The notes below the pieces were generated by a model. That model saw nothing but the letters and a program-made list of their open reading frames with translations. It was not told where the DNA came from and did not search any database. From positions 62,001 through 126,000 of the forward strand of contig JAWKLG010000011.1 in the NCBI GenBank assembly GCA_041392845.1: a stretch of 64,000 nucleotides of DNA, written 5' to 3'. This document shows, piece after piece, positions 25,925-33,594 of this stretch (its first letter is position 1; every line of letters starts with the position of its first letter). This DNA comes from JAGQWW01 sp041392845 (lineage in GTDB: Bacteria > Bacteroidota > Bacteroidia > Chitinophagales > Saprospiraceae). Both the position numbers and the translations under genes were made by a program.

Positions 25925-26464
25925 TTAAGAAAGGCTATTGGCAATCATTTCTTTCAATGCCGATTTAGCCCTGTTTAATTGTGATTTGGATGTACCTTCT
26001 GAGATTCCTAATAAATTACTAATCTCTTTATGATTGTATCCTTCCAGAATGTATAAATTCAAAACTGTTCGGAAGCCTGTTGGCAATTGTTGCATCATTT
26101 TTAAAACCATATCGAGTCTTTCCTCAAAATGCAATTGGGTTTCTGATTCATGCATCTGTTTCCATTCAAATTCCTCCACATCACCCAACTGTAGTCGTTT
26201 CTTTTTTTTCAAATAATACAAAGCCACATTGACCACAACTTTTCGCATCCAACCTTCAAAACTTCCTTGTCCCTGATACTGATGGAGGTCTCTGAAAATT
26301 TTTACGAAACCTTCCTGTAGCATATCTTCGGCATCTTCCCTACAATCAGCATAGCGCAAACAAACCATGAACATTTTGCCTTTAAAATGCTCATAGAATC
26401 GTCTTTGGGCGAGCCGGTCTCCTTTGATACAACTCTCCAATAGCGCTTCAATGGAATTTGCCAT
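25925..26464 (-). CDS. ECF RNA polymerase sigma factor
   Basis: 179-residue extracytoplasmic-function sigma factor of the sigma-70 family. Region 2 is visible at about 25-95 (YEHFKGKMFMVCLRY, EDAEDMLQEGFVKIFRDLHQYQG, FEGWMRKVVVNVALYYLKKKK). Region 4 is at about 120-175, with the helix-turn-helix EGYNHKEISNLLGISEGTSKSQLNRAKSAL. It leads a minus-strand set with the anti-sigma-like protein 7 bases downstream and three envelope proteins after that, which are its likely targets or partners. No TAnnTTTG box was found directly upstream, so its own promoter may be of ECF type (inference). Confidence 0.92.
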   Translation of the reverse strand: MANSIEALLESCIKGDRLAQRRFYEHFKGKMFMVCLRYADCREDAEDMLQEGFVKIFRDLHQYQGQGSFEGWMRKVVVNVALYYLKKKKRLQLGDVEEFEWKQMHESETQLHFEERLDMVLKMMQQLPTGFRTVLNLYILEGYNHKEISNLLGISEGTSKSQLNRAKSALKEMIANSLS

Positions 26465-26583
26465 AGATACAAGGTAGCTATTGATGTAGGTAACTTAAAA
26501 CATCAAAGGGTTGCATGAAAAAATTCTTTTTTTTAAAATAGTACAAGTATCTGATTTCAAAGACCCTAAGCTTGTAATATTTG

Positions 26584-26591
26584 TATATTTG
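26584..26591 (+). promoter_or_regulatory. -7 box TATATTTG before the haloperoxidase gene
   Basis: TATATTTG is a full match to TAnnTTTG, 39 bases before the ATG at 26631, in the divergent gap with the sigma gene. No good TTG at 19-21 bases upstream. Confidence 0.45.
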
Positions 26592-26630
26592 TAATCCTGT
26601 GCCCGGATCACCTTACTGAAAAATCACACC

Positions 26631-29600
26631 ATGAAGTATATTTTACCTCTACTCTTCTTTTTTTGCTCTTTTTCCAACAACACACAAGCCCAACAACACT
26701 CCATAGCAAGAGAATGGAATGAGATTTTGTTGGAATCTATTAGAAATGATTTTGCGAGACCAACTGTACATGCACGAAATCTATTTCATATTGGCATCGC
26801 TATGTACGATTCCTGGGCAGCTTACGATACCATTGCCCAACCTTTTTTGCTGGGTAAAACAGTAGGGAATTACACCTGTGTATTCAACGGTGTACCCAGA
26901 CCTGCTGATGTTGAAGCAGCAAGAGAAGAAGCAATTAGTTATGCTGTTTATCGCGTTTTAAAACATCGATTCAGATTTTCTCCGGGAGCCAGTATGCTTT
27001 CAAGTTTATACGACCAGGAAATGGCTGATCTGGGTTATGATATCAATTTTACGAATACAGATTATGCTACAGGAAATCCGGCAGCCCTTGGAAATTATCT
27101 GGCTGACCAGATCATTTCCTTTGGATTGCAAGATGGTTCGAACGAACAGGGAAGTTATCGCAACAGGTTTTACTCACCGGTAAATCCACCTTTGGTAACA
27201 GACCTTCCTGGAAATCCAGGCTTGATTAATCAAAACCGTTGGCAACCACTTACTTTGGATGTTTTTGTAGATCAAAGTGGCAATGTAATTCCATTCAACA
27301 CGCCCGAATTTTTGAGCCCCGAATGGGGGGAAGTGGTACCTTTTTCTTTAAAAGAGGCAGATAAAACAGTCTATAACCGTGGCGGCCATGATTATTATGT
27401 TTTTCATGACCCGGGCTTACCTCCTCAGATGGACAATGTAAATGGTGGCGCAGAATCTGATTTATACATTTGGGCTTTCAGCCTTGTTAGCGTTTGGCAA
27501 TCGCACCTGGATGCAACTGATACCACCATGTGGGATATTTCTCCAGCTTCGATAGGTAACAATCCTGACCTGCCAAACAGCTTTGCAGAATATGAGCAAT
27601 TTTACAAACTGATTGAAGGCGGCGACCAAAGTAGAGGTTGGGATGTAAACCCCACAACCGGAGAGCCTTATGAACCTCAGATGGTGCCACGCGGAGATTA
27701 TGCCAGGGTTTTGGCAGAATTTTGGGCCGACGGACCAGATTCTGAGACGCCTCCAGGTCACTGGTTCACCCTATTGAATTATGTACACGACCATCCTCAA
27801 TTTGAAAGAAGATACCGGGGACAAGGCCCGATAATCAATGATTTGGAGTGGGATGTAAAAGCTTACATCATGCTGGGTGGTTGTATGCACGATGTCGCCA
27901 TTGCTGCCTGGGGTGTAAAAGGATGGTATGATTACATCCGACCAATTTCTGCCATCAGAGGAATGGCTGAAAAGGGTCAATCCAGCGATCCCAATCTTCC
28001 TAACTTCAATATGGGTGGCATCAAACTCATCCCTGGCTATATAGAACAAGTACAGCCTGGAGATCCACTAGCCGGTGCTGGCAATGAGCATGTCAATAAA
28101 ATTAAACTCTATACCTGGCGAGGTCATGATTATATCCAAAATACTGCTACAGATGAAGCAGGCGTAGGTTGGATACTTGCAGAAAACTGGTGGCCTTATC
28201 AAAGACCATCTTTTGTGACTCCTCCTTTTGCGGGATACGTTTCTGGCCATTCAACTTATTCAAGAGCGGCTGCCGATTTGTTGACGGAATTGACTGGTAG
28301 TAATTATTTTCCCGGAGGAATGGGAGAATTTCATGCCGGGAAAAATGAATTTTTGGTTTTCGAAGATGGTCCAAGCCAGGATTTAACTTTGCAATGGGCA
28401 ACCTATCAAGATGCATCAGACCAATGTAGTTTGAGCAGAATTTGGGGAGGAATCCATCCTCCTTTGGATGATATCCCGGGAAGAAAAATGGGAATGGAAA
28501 TCGCCATCGATGCCTTTGAAGAAGCAGAAAAATTGTTTTTCAAAGATGAAGATCAGGATGGAGTTTACAATTATGCTGATTGTGATGACAATAACGACGC
28601 GATTTATCCTGGAGCAATTGAAATTTGTGACGGCCTGGACAACAACTGCGATGGAAATGTAGATGAAGGTTTAACAGTTTATACTTATTACGCCGATTTT
28701 GACGGAGATGGATTTGGCGATGCTTTGGCTTCTTTTGACACTTGTATTGCGACCCCTCCTACAGGTTTTGTAAGAAACAATGAAGATTGTAATGACCAAT
28801 TGAATACCATCAATCCAAACGTATCTGAAGTATGTGATGGCATTGACAATGATTGTAATGGCATGGTAGACGATGGCCTAACGGTTTACACTTATTATAA
28901 AGATGAAGACGGAGATGCATTTGGAGATGCTGCTCAGGCATTGGATACCTGCCTTTCATCTCCACCAGCCGGATATGTAAGCAATGCCATGGATTGTAAT
29001 GATCTGGATGGCGGTGTAAATCCTGATGGCGCAGAAGTTTGCGATGGAATCGATAATGATTGCAACGGAATGATCGATGATGGACTAACAGTTTATACTT
29101 ATTATCTGGATGCTGATCAGGATGGTTACGGAGATGCAAATGCTCCTTTGGATACTTGTCTTAGCAGCCCATTGGCTGGTTATGTAGCCAATCAATTAGA
29201 TTGTAATGATAACAGCCTGGAAATCAACCCTGATGGAACAGAAATCTGCGATGGAATTGATAATGATTGTAATGGATTGGCAGACGATGGCTTAGAAACC
29301 TTTACTTATTACCCCGACAATGACAACGACGGATTCGGGAATGGCGATTTTCCTATGGATACCTGTTTAACCATGGCTCCTGTTGGTTATGTAAATCGCG
29401 AGGGTGACTGTAATGATGAAGACAATACAATCAATCCGGATGTGCTGGATATTGCAGACAATGGAATTGATGAAGATTGCAATGGAACGGATTATTTCGA
29501 GGCAACCAAATTATTCCCAAATCCATTTAAAGATCAATTAACCCTTCATTTTAGAGCAGATAGGATGGTAAAGGTTCAACTGATTGCTGCGGATGCGAGG

Positions 29601-29741
29601 TTGGTATTTGAAGCGACTACGCGTTTTCCAGACAACAGCTTTGTAATTGACACCAGGAATATTCGTCCCGGAATTTATACCGTTACCATTACAGAAACAG
29701 ACAATTCTTACTTGTTAATGGAGAAGGTGCTTAAGATTTAA
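26631..29741 (+). CDS. secreted vanadium haloperoxidase/PAP2-like protein with MopE metal-binding repeats and T9SS sorting domain
   Basis: 1036 residues. Signal peptide ILPLLFFFCSFSNNTQAQ. The catalytic domain (about 25-635) carries the vanadium haloperoxidase/PAP2 signature: K-x6-RP as KGWYDYIRP (near 430), the SGHS motif in GYVSGHSTYSRAA (near 536-548), and SR-x3-G-x-H as SRIWGGIHPPLDD (near 601-613). Residues about 640-975 hold five MopE-type repeats with Ca-binding-like DxDxDG runs and CDGIDNDCNG blocks; each has a TYY-DGFGDA half and a D-CND-INP half. The C-terminus (KLFPNPFKDQLTLHF to the end) is a type A T9SS sorting domain. It is probably exported and surface-bound; oxidase versus phosphatase activity is not settled by sequence. 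Its stop shares a TTAA with the convergent gene. Confidence 0.85.
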   Translation: MKYILPLLFFFCSFSNNTQAQQHSIAREWNEILLESIRNDFARPTVHARNLFHIGIAMYDSWAAYDTIAQPFLLGKTVGNYTCVFNGVPRPADVEAAREEAISYAVYRVLKHRFRFSPGASMLSSLYDQEMADLGYDINFTNTDYATGNPAALGNYLADQIISFGLQDGSNEQGSYRNRFYSPVNPPLVTDLPGNPGLINQNRWQPLTLDVFVDQSGNVIPFNTPEFLSPEWGEVVPFSLKEADKTVYNRGGHDYYVFHDPGLPPQMDNVNGGAESDLYIWAFSLVSVWQSHLDATDTTMWDISPASIGNNPDLPNSFAEYEQFYKLIEGGDQSRGWDVNPTTGEPYEPQMVPRGDYARVLAEFWADGPDSETPPGHWFTLLNYVHDHPQFERRYRGQGPIINDLEWDVKAYIMLGGCMHDVAIAAWGVKGWYDYIRPISAIRGMAEKGQSSDPNLPNFNMGGIKLIPGYIEQVQPGDPLAGAGNEHVNKIKLYTWRGHDYIQNTATDEAGVGWILAENWWPYQRPSFVTPPFAGYVSGHSTYSRAAADLLTELTGSNYFPGGMGEFHAGKNEFLVFEDGPSQDLTLQWATYQDASDQCSLSRIWGGIHPPLDDIPGRKMGMEIAIDAFEEAEKLFFKDEDQDGVYNYADCDDNNDAIYPGAIEICDGLDNNCDGNVDEGLTVYTYYADFDGDGFGDALASFDTCIATPPTGFVRNNEDCNDQLNTINPNVSEVCDGIDNDCNGMVDDGLTVYTYYKDEDGDAFGDAAQALDTCLSSPPAGYVSNAMDCNDLDGGVNPDGAEVCDGIDNDCNGMIDDGLTVYTYYLDADQDGYGDANAPLDTCLSSPLAGYVANQLDCNDNSLEINPDGTEICDGIDNDCNGLADDGLETFTYYPDNDNDGFGNGDFPMDTCLTMAPVGYVNREGDCNDEDNTINPDVLDIADNGIDEDCNGTDYFEATKLFPNPFKDQLTLHFRADRMVKVQLIAADARLVFEATTRFPDNSFVIDTRNIRPGIYTVTITETDNSYLLMEKVLKI

Positions 29742-31837
29742 TAAGCACCATTGTATCTTCTTAGGAACCATTCGGCAGTTAGCAATACCAGCAACAAGAA
29801 GAAAATCCATTTGAGATTAATAACTGAACGGGTTTTGGAAGTGGAATACAGCACCGGTTTTACCGTGCCTTTCGCTTCCAAAATTCCGGGAAGTTCCCCC
29901 ATCGAAGAGGGCAAAAGCATACTTCCGCCATAATTTTCAGCCAATAATTTAAGCATACCATGATTGGCAGTGGTTTGGAACAATTCTAATTGGATGGGTT
30001 GGACGCTGAATTGACCATCGTAAGTATACAACTTGCCATTTACACTGGTACTTGCTTTGAAGGTATAATTTCCGACCGGGAAGATTCCGGCATTCAGGTT
30101 GTAGGTTTTTCCAGACTTATTAAATGTGAATGGAAATTCCTTACCGTCTTCATTTCTAATCTCCAAGGAAGCATCCGGCTCGTTTATAAGCTCAAAGTTT
30201 TCATTGTACAATTCTGCATCAAAGACAATGGGCTCATTCTCGTCAAAAATATTTTTTGAAAGAGAAACCCTGAATTTTCTTTTGTCTTCTTTTAAAGAAA
30301 GGTATTGAACAGTTTTTCCAATCAGTTCATTGAATACTTCGTGGTTGTTATTTTGCAAGTAATCAAAAAGTCGCCATTTGTATAATCCTTCCGCTGCAAA
30401 TACTCCAATCCGTAAACCATTATCTTCTCCCATGCTTAGCAATGGATAGGTGGTTTCCACTTTGCCAATTTTCTGATAAAGCAGGGTTTGACCACTTCCG
30501 ACTTTTTTAAAGTCACCAAAAGCAGTTAAAACAGGAGCAAAACGGGGTAAATTCTCTCTCAATTCATCTGACACGGTGAAAAGGTTGAAATCGGTGGCCA
30601 CCTGTGCCTGAACTTCATTGGTGTTTCTGGCATCTGCATTTATTTCAATCAGTGGTTGTAACTGGTTTATTTTAGAAAAATCAGATTGCAGGCCAGTTAT
30701 ATAAAGTCTGGGAGTTTTATTGTCATCGAGGGTCTTCAATAACGAAGATGCCGGGTTATTTTTAGAAGGTATTTGGTGCAATACGACAAAATCAAAGTCA
30801 GCAGGATTGACTTTCATATCATTGATCCAGCTTGTGGTAACCTCATAGTTTTTAGAAGTTTCCAAGGCCTGTTTGATGGCTGATATGTCAGGATGCGGTG
30901 CATTGGCTACTATCAAAATCTTCTGGCGGGCATCCAAAACATCGATGAAAATATCCTTGACATTGTTTCCGGTTGTCACCTCACCATTTACGGAATTCAC
31001 CAAAATACGATAACGCTGTACACCTGATTGATTGGCTTCCAGCACAATTTCTTTGGTAGTAAAAAAGTCGTTTTTATCGATGGAAATGGGAATACTTTGC
31101 AGTGTCCGGGTATTGGAACCTTCAATTTTCTGAACCTGGAGGTTGGTTGAGTTTCCGGCAGCATTGGAAGCTGCAACATCTACCTGGATGCTAAATTTAT
31201 CACCCAGATAAACGATTTTATTATTAAAAACCCTTTTTATAAAAAGGTCTTTTTGAATGGTTGTATCCCCTAGAGCGATGGTATAAACCGGAGCGTCAAT
31301 TTTTATTCCTGAATAAATCGGATTGGAGCCTTCATTGTAAATTCCGTCAGTTGCAACGATAACTGCTCCCAGGTTTTGATTGCTGTAAAGGTCATAAACC
31401 GACTTGAAGAAATTGGAGATGTTGGTGGATTTCTCCTTGTAATTAACATCCAGACCTTCCCTTACCTCATCACCAAAAGTGTAAGTTTTTACCTCGTATT
31501 TTTCTGCTAGTTGATTCTTTAAATTTTCAAGATTTGTGGCATAAGCAGCAGAATCTTCCGGAGTAAAAGCAGCTCCAACAGACTCTGAATTATCCTGAGC
31601 CAAAACCACCACCGGATTTTTGGTCTCGGTGACAAACGATTTTAAAAGAGGTTCTAATAACAGCAGGCAAATAAGAAAAGTAACAAGGAATCTTAACGCT
31701 CCCATCCCCCAAACCAGTAATTTGGATTGGTTTTTAAAGGTCTTGTCCTTGTAATAGAGTACTCCTGCCAGTATCAAGGCAGCTAAAACACAAATCAAAA
31801 CATACCAGGAAGGATATTGTAAGGTTATGGACTCCAA
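29738..31837 (-). CDS. VWA-domain membrane protein, BatA/glutamine-amidotransferase-like
   Basis: 699 residues. Two membrane helices near the N-terminus (WYVLICVLAALILAGVLYY and a second around residues 46-64, FLVTFLICLLLLEPLL) are followed by a von Willebrand A-like domain starting at VVVLAQDNSESV (about 76-88) and including AVIVATDGIYNEGSNP. A long region of beta-sandwich and Rossmann-like segments follows (KILIVANAPHPDISAIKQALE near 310). The C-terminal membrane helix (LKWIFFLLLVLLTAEWFLRRY) is at about 675-695. This outline matches large Bacteroidota VWA proteins that sit near Bat proteins. It is probably anchored in the inner membrane, facing the periplasm. It overlaps the haloperoxidase gene tail to tail by 4 bases. 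Confidence 0.75.
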   Translation of the reverse strand: MESITLQYPSWYVLICVLAALILAGVLYYKDKTFKNQSKLLVWGMGALRFLVTFLICLLLLEPLLKSFVTETKNPVVVLAQDNSESVGAAFTPEDSAAYATNLENLKNQLAEKYEVKTYTFGDEVREGLDVNYKEKSTNISNFFKSVYDLYSNQNLGAVIVATDGIYNEGSNPIYSGIKIDAPVYTIALGDTTIQKDLFIKRVFNNKIVYLGDKFSIQVDVAASNAAGNSTNLQVQKIEGSNTRTLQSIPISIDKNDFFTTKEIVLEANQSGVQRYRILVNSVNGEVTTGNNVKDIFIDVLDARQKILIVANAPHPDISAIKQALETSKNYEVTTSWINDMKVNPADFDFVVLHQIPSKNNPASSLLKTLDDNKTPRLYITGLQSDFSKINQLQPLIEINADARNTNEVQAQVATDFNLFTVSDELRENLPRFAPVLTAFGDFKKVGSGQTLLYQKIGKVETTYPLLSMGEDNGLRIGVFAAEGLYKWRLFDYLQNNNHEVFNELIGKTVQYLSLKEDKRKFRVSLSKNIFDENEPIVFDAELYNENFELINEPDASLEIRNEDGKEFPFTFNKSGKTYNLNAGIFPVGNYTFKASTSVNGKLYTYDGQFSVQPIQLELFQTTANHGMLKLLAENYGGSMLLPSSMGELPGILEAKGTVKPVLYSTSKTRSVINLKWIFFLLLVLLTAEWFLRRYNGAY

Positions 31838-31932
31838 GTTTCAGATTTTTTCAGGTCTTTAGGAAAACAGCCTATTTGAACGTCAATTGTAGGCAAAAGT
31901 TTTTAAAGTCAAGGGATATTTAACGTGGAAAA

Positions 31933-32015
31933 TGGGTGCTGGGTGCTAGGGGCTAGGGGCTGGGTACTGGGTGCTAGGTACTGGGTGCTGGGTTCTGGGT
32001 ACTGGGTTCTGGGGG
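31933..32015. repeat. GGGTRCT heptamer array
   Basis: About eleven copies of a 7-base unit (GGGTGCT, GGGTACT, GGGTTCT, AGGGGCT variants) fill most of the gap between the VWA gene start and the methyltransferase end. No gene is seen. Confidence 0.85.
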
Positions 32016-32058
32016 AACTGGAAACTTTATTGAGGGAGAATAATATTTAATCGGGTTG

Positions 32059-32964
32059 TTATTTTTCTGCTATCAAAAACAGGTAATCTCCCATTTCATT
32101 TTTAAAACGGTCTTGGATGGCGGTCCATTCTCCGGATTCTAAATCTTTTCTAAGCTGTTTCAAGCCATTTTTTACTTCTTCCTGATTGGCCAAATCTGAG
32201 AAAGACGATATGCCATTTCGAACATTTTCATCGAGGTACAATTCAGGTCTTTCTTTTCCGGCGTATAAAAAAAGGTCGATTTGATCCTTTCGAATAAAAT
32301 AGGGTTCGCGGTTGAAATTTTTAAAGCCGGCAAGGTTGAGCGCCTCAAGTACATGATTTTCTGATGGCATTTGTTGGAGGGACTTTTTCATCATTTTAGG
32401 AAAATAATTTTGAAGCCAGTATCCTTCCATCTGTTGAGGAGTGGATGTAAAAAGGACCAATTTCCCTCCTGGTATTAAAACCCTAAATACTTCAGAAAAA
32501 CCTTTTTCCAGACTGTCCCAATGATGGATGGTAAGCGTACAAATTGCTTTATGGAAAATACCATCCATAAAAGGAAGTTCCTCTGCCCTACCCTGCATCC
32601 AACAAACATCAGATGAACTTTCACCCAAAGAGGTTTTCTCCAACATCTTAGAGGAAGGATCAATCCCCGTCATTTCTAAACCTTTTGCTGCCATGGCCTT
32701 GGTATAATTTCCGGTTCCACAACCAACATCAAGGCAGGTTTGACCAGGTTTGGCATCCAGAAGGTTAAATAGCTTATCCACCAGAAGTGGATCGGCTTTT
32801 CTGGTTTGGTTGTAGTTATTTCCTATGCGATCGTATTTTGTTGGCCGTTGGCTTTTGGCTGTTGGCGGTTGGCCATTTGCTTTTGGCTTTTGGCCTTTGG
32901 CCTTTGGCCTTGGATTTACTTCTTTCAAAGTGTAAGTTTTCTTCGATTTACATATATGCTGCAA
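32059..32964 (-). CDS. class I SAM-dependent methyltransferase with repeat-encoded N-terminus
   Basis: 301 residues as drawn. The methyltransferase domain begins near residue 42 (KYDRIGNNYNQTRKAD). It has motif I CLDVGCGTGNYT (about 68-80), acidic loop MTGIDPSSKMLEKT, motif IV-like HKAICTLTIHHWDS, and LIPGGKLVLFTS. It resembles the UbiE/Methyltransf_11 group; substrate unknown. The first 40 residues are mostly translation of the GCCAAYR-type heptamer array (KAKGQKPKANGQPPTAKS). No ATG, and no clearly better alternative start, lies between the array and the domain, so either the repeat-derived tail is translated or a non-ATG start is used. The upstream gap to 33594 holds only repeats. Confidence 0.75.
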   Translation of the reverse strand: MQHICKSKKTYTLKEVNPRPKAKGQKPKANGQPPTAKSQRPTKYDRIGNNYNQTRKADPLLVDKLFNLLDAKPGQTCLDVGCGTGNYTKAMAAKGLEMTGIDPSSKMLEKTSLGESSSDVCWMQGRAEELPFMDGIFHKAICTLTIHHWDSLEKGFSEVFRVLIPGGKLVLFTSTPQQMEGYWLQNYFPKMMKKSLQQMPSENHVLEALNLAGFKNFNREPYFIRKDQIDLFLYAGKERPELYLDENVRNGISSFSDLANQEEVKNGLKQLRKDLESGEWTAIQDRFKNEMGDYLFLIAEK

Positions 32965-32999
32965 ATTATAAATCTTTTGGCGGTTGGCGGTTGGCCTTT
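32840..32999. repeat. GCCAAYR-type arrays (reverse orientation)
   Basis: TTGGCCG, TTGGCTG, TTGGCGG and TTTGGCY heptamers run from 32840 to about 32913, inside the 5' coding part of the methyltransferase gene, and again at 32976-32999 just upstream of its ATG. Confidence 0.85.
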
Positions 33000-33000
33000 A

Positions 33001-33188
33001 GCTTCTAAATGGGAAACCATATTACAATTAGAATAACAGGTGGAGGAGCTTTTCAACTGGTATTTGTGGAATTTACGGATTACGGTTTACGATTTACGAG
33101 GCATTAAAAAACGAAAAGCGAACGTCGAATGGCGAATAGCGTAACATCCAGACAATCAGTAAATTATTCGAGCTGTCATATGATAGCC
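33001..33188. repeat. dispersed element, copy A (about 190 bp)
   Basis: Order of blocks: TTCTAAATGGGAAA, ATATTACAATTAGAATAACAGG, GTGGAGGAGCTTTTCAACTG, then period-7 TTTACGR units, then AAAAAACGAAAAGCGAA followed by GCGAAYR heptamers, GCGTAAC, CAGACAATCAG, TTATTCGAGCTG and TGATAGC. It is flanked on both sides by TTGGC heptamers. It shares most positions with copies at 33197-33395 and 41437-41640. No open frame is shared by the copies. Confidence 0.85.
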
Positions 33189-33196
33189 ATTGGCCA

Positions 33197-33395
33197 TTAG
33201 TTCCTTGATGGGAATTTCCCATATTACAAGTAGAATAACAGGTGGAGGAGCTTTTCATCTGGTAATTGTGGAATTTACGGTTTACGGTTTACGATTTACG
33301 AGGCCTTTAAAAAACGAATAGCGAACTTCGAATGGCGAATAGCGTAACCTTCAGACAATCAGGAACTTATTCGAGCTGTTATATGATAGCTGTTG
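33197..33395. repeat. dispersed element, copy B
   Basis: Second copy directly after copy A, in the same orientation, with the same block order. It begins after TTAG and ends at TGATAGCTGTTGGC. Differences from copy A are scattered substitutions and a short insertion near its start (TTTCCC). The stretch from here to 33533 holds a copy of the GGTTGGC hairpin repeat (33461-33497) and a GCCAAYR array (33501-33533). Confidence 0.85.
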
Positions 33396-33532
33396 GCTTT
33401 TACAACTTTCAAATAATTAAAGGTTTTATTCGATTAACATTTATGCTGCATATTGTGAATCTTTCGTCGTTCCAAGGTTGGCGCAGCCAACCCCTACAAA
33501 AGCCAATGGCCAATGGCTAAATGCCAATAGCC

Positions 33533-33570
33533 AAAAAAAAGCCCCGGAATGCAAGTCACTCCGGGGCTTT
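33533..33570 (-). terminator. intrinsic terminator of the metalloprotease gene
   Basis: Perfect 8-bp GC-rich stem: GCCCCGGA (33541-33548) and TCCGGGGC (33560-33567), extended by A/T pairs, 11-base loop. On the minus strand it is followed by an eight-T run (A-run 33533-33540). It is 24 bases past the protease stop. Confidence 0.9.
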
Positions 33571-33594
33571 CGTAATCAACTTAGCATCTGCTGA

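Noticed and set aside
30000..30310. Small + strand proteins within the VWA gene
   Set aside because: They are antisense shadows of a gene with clear domain content.
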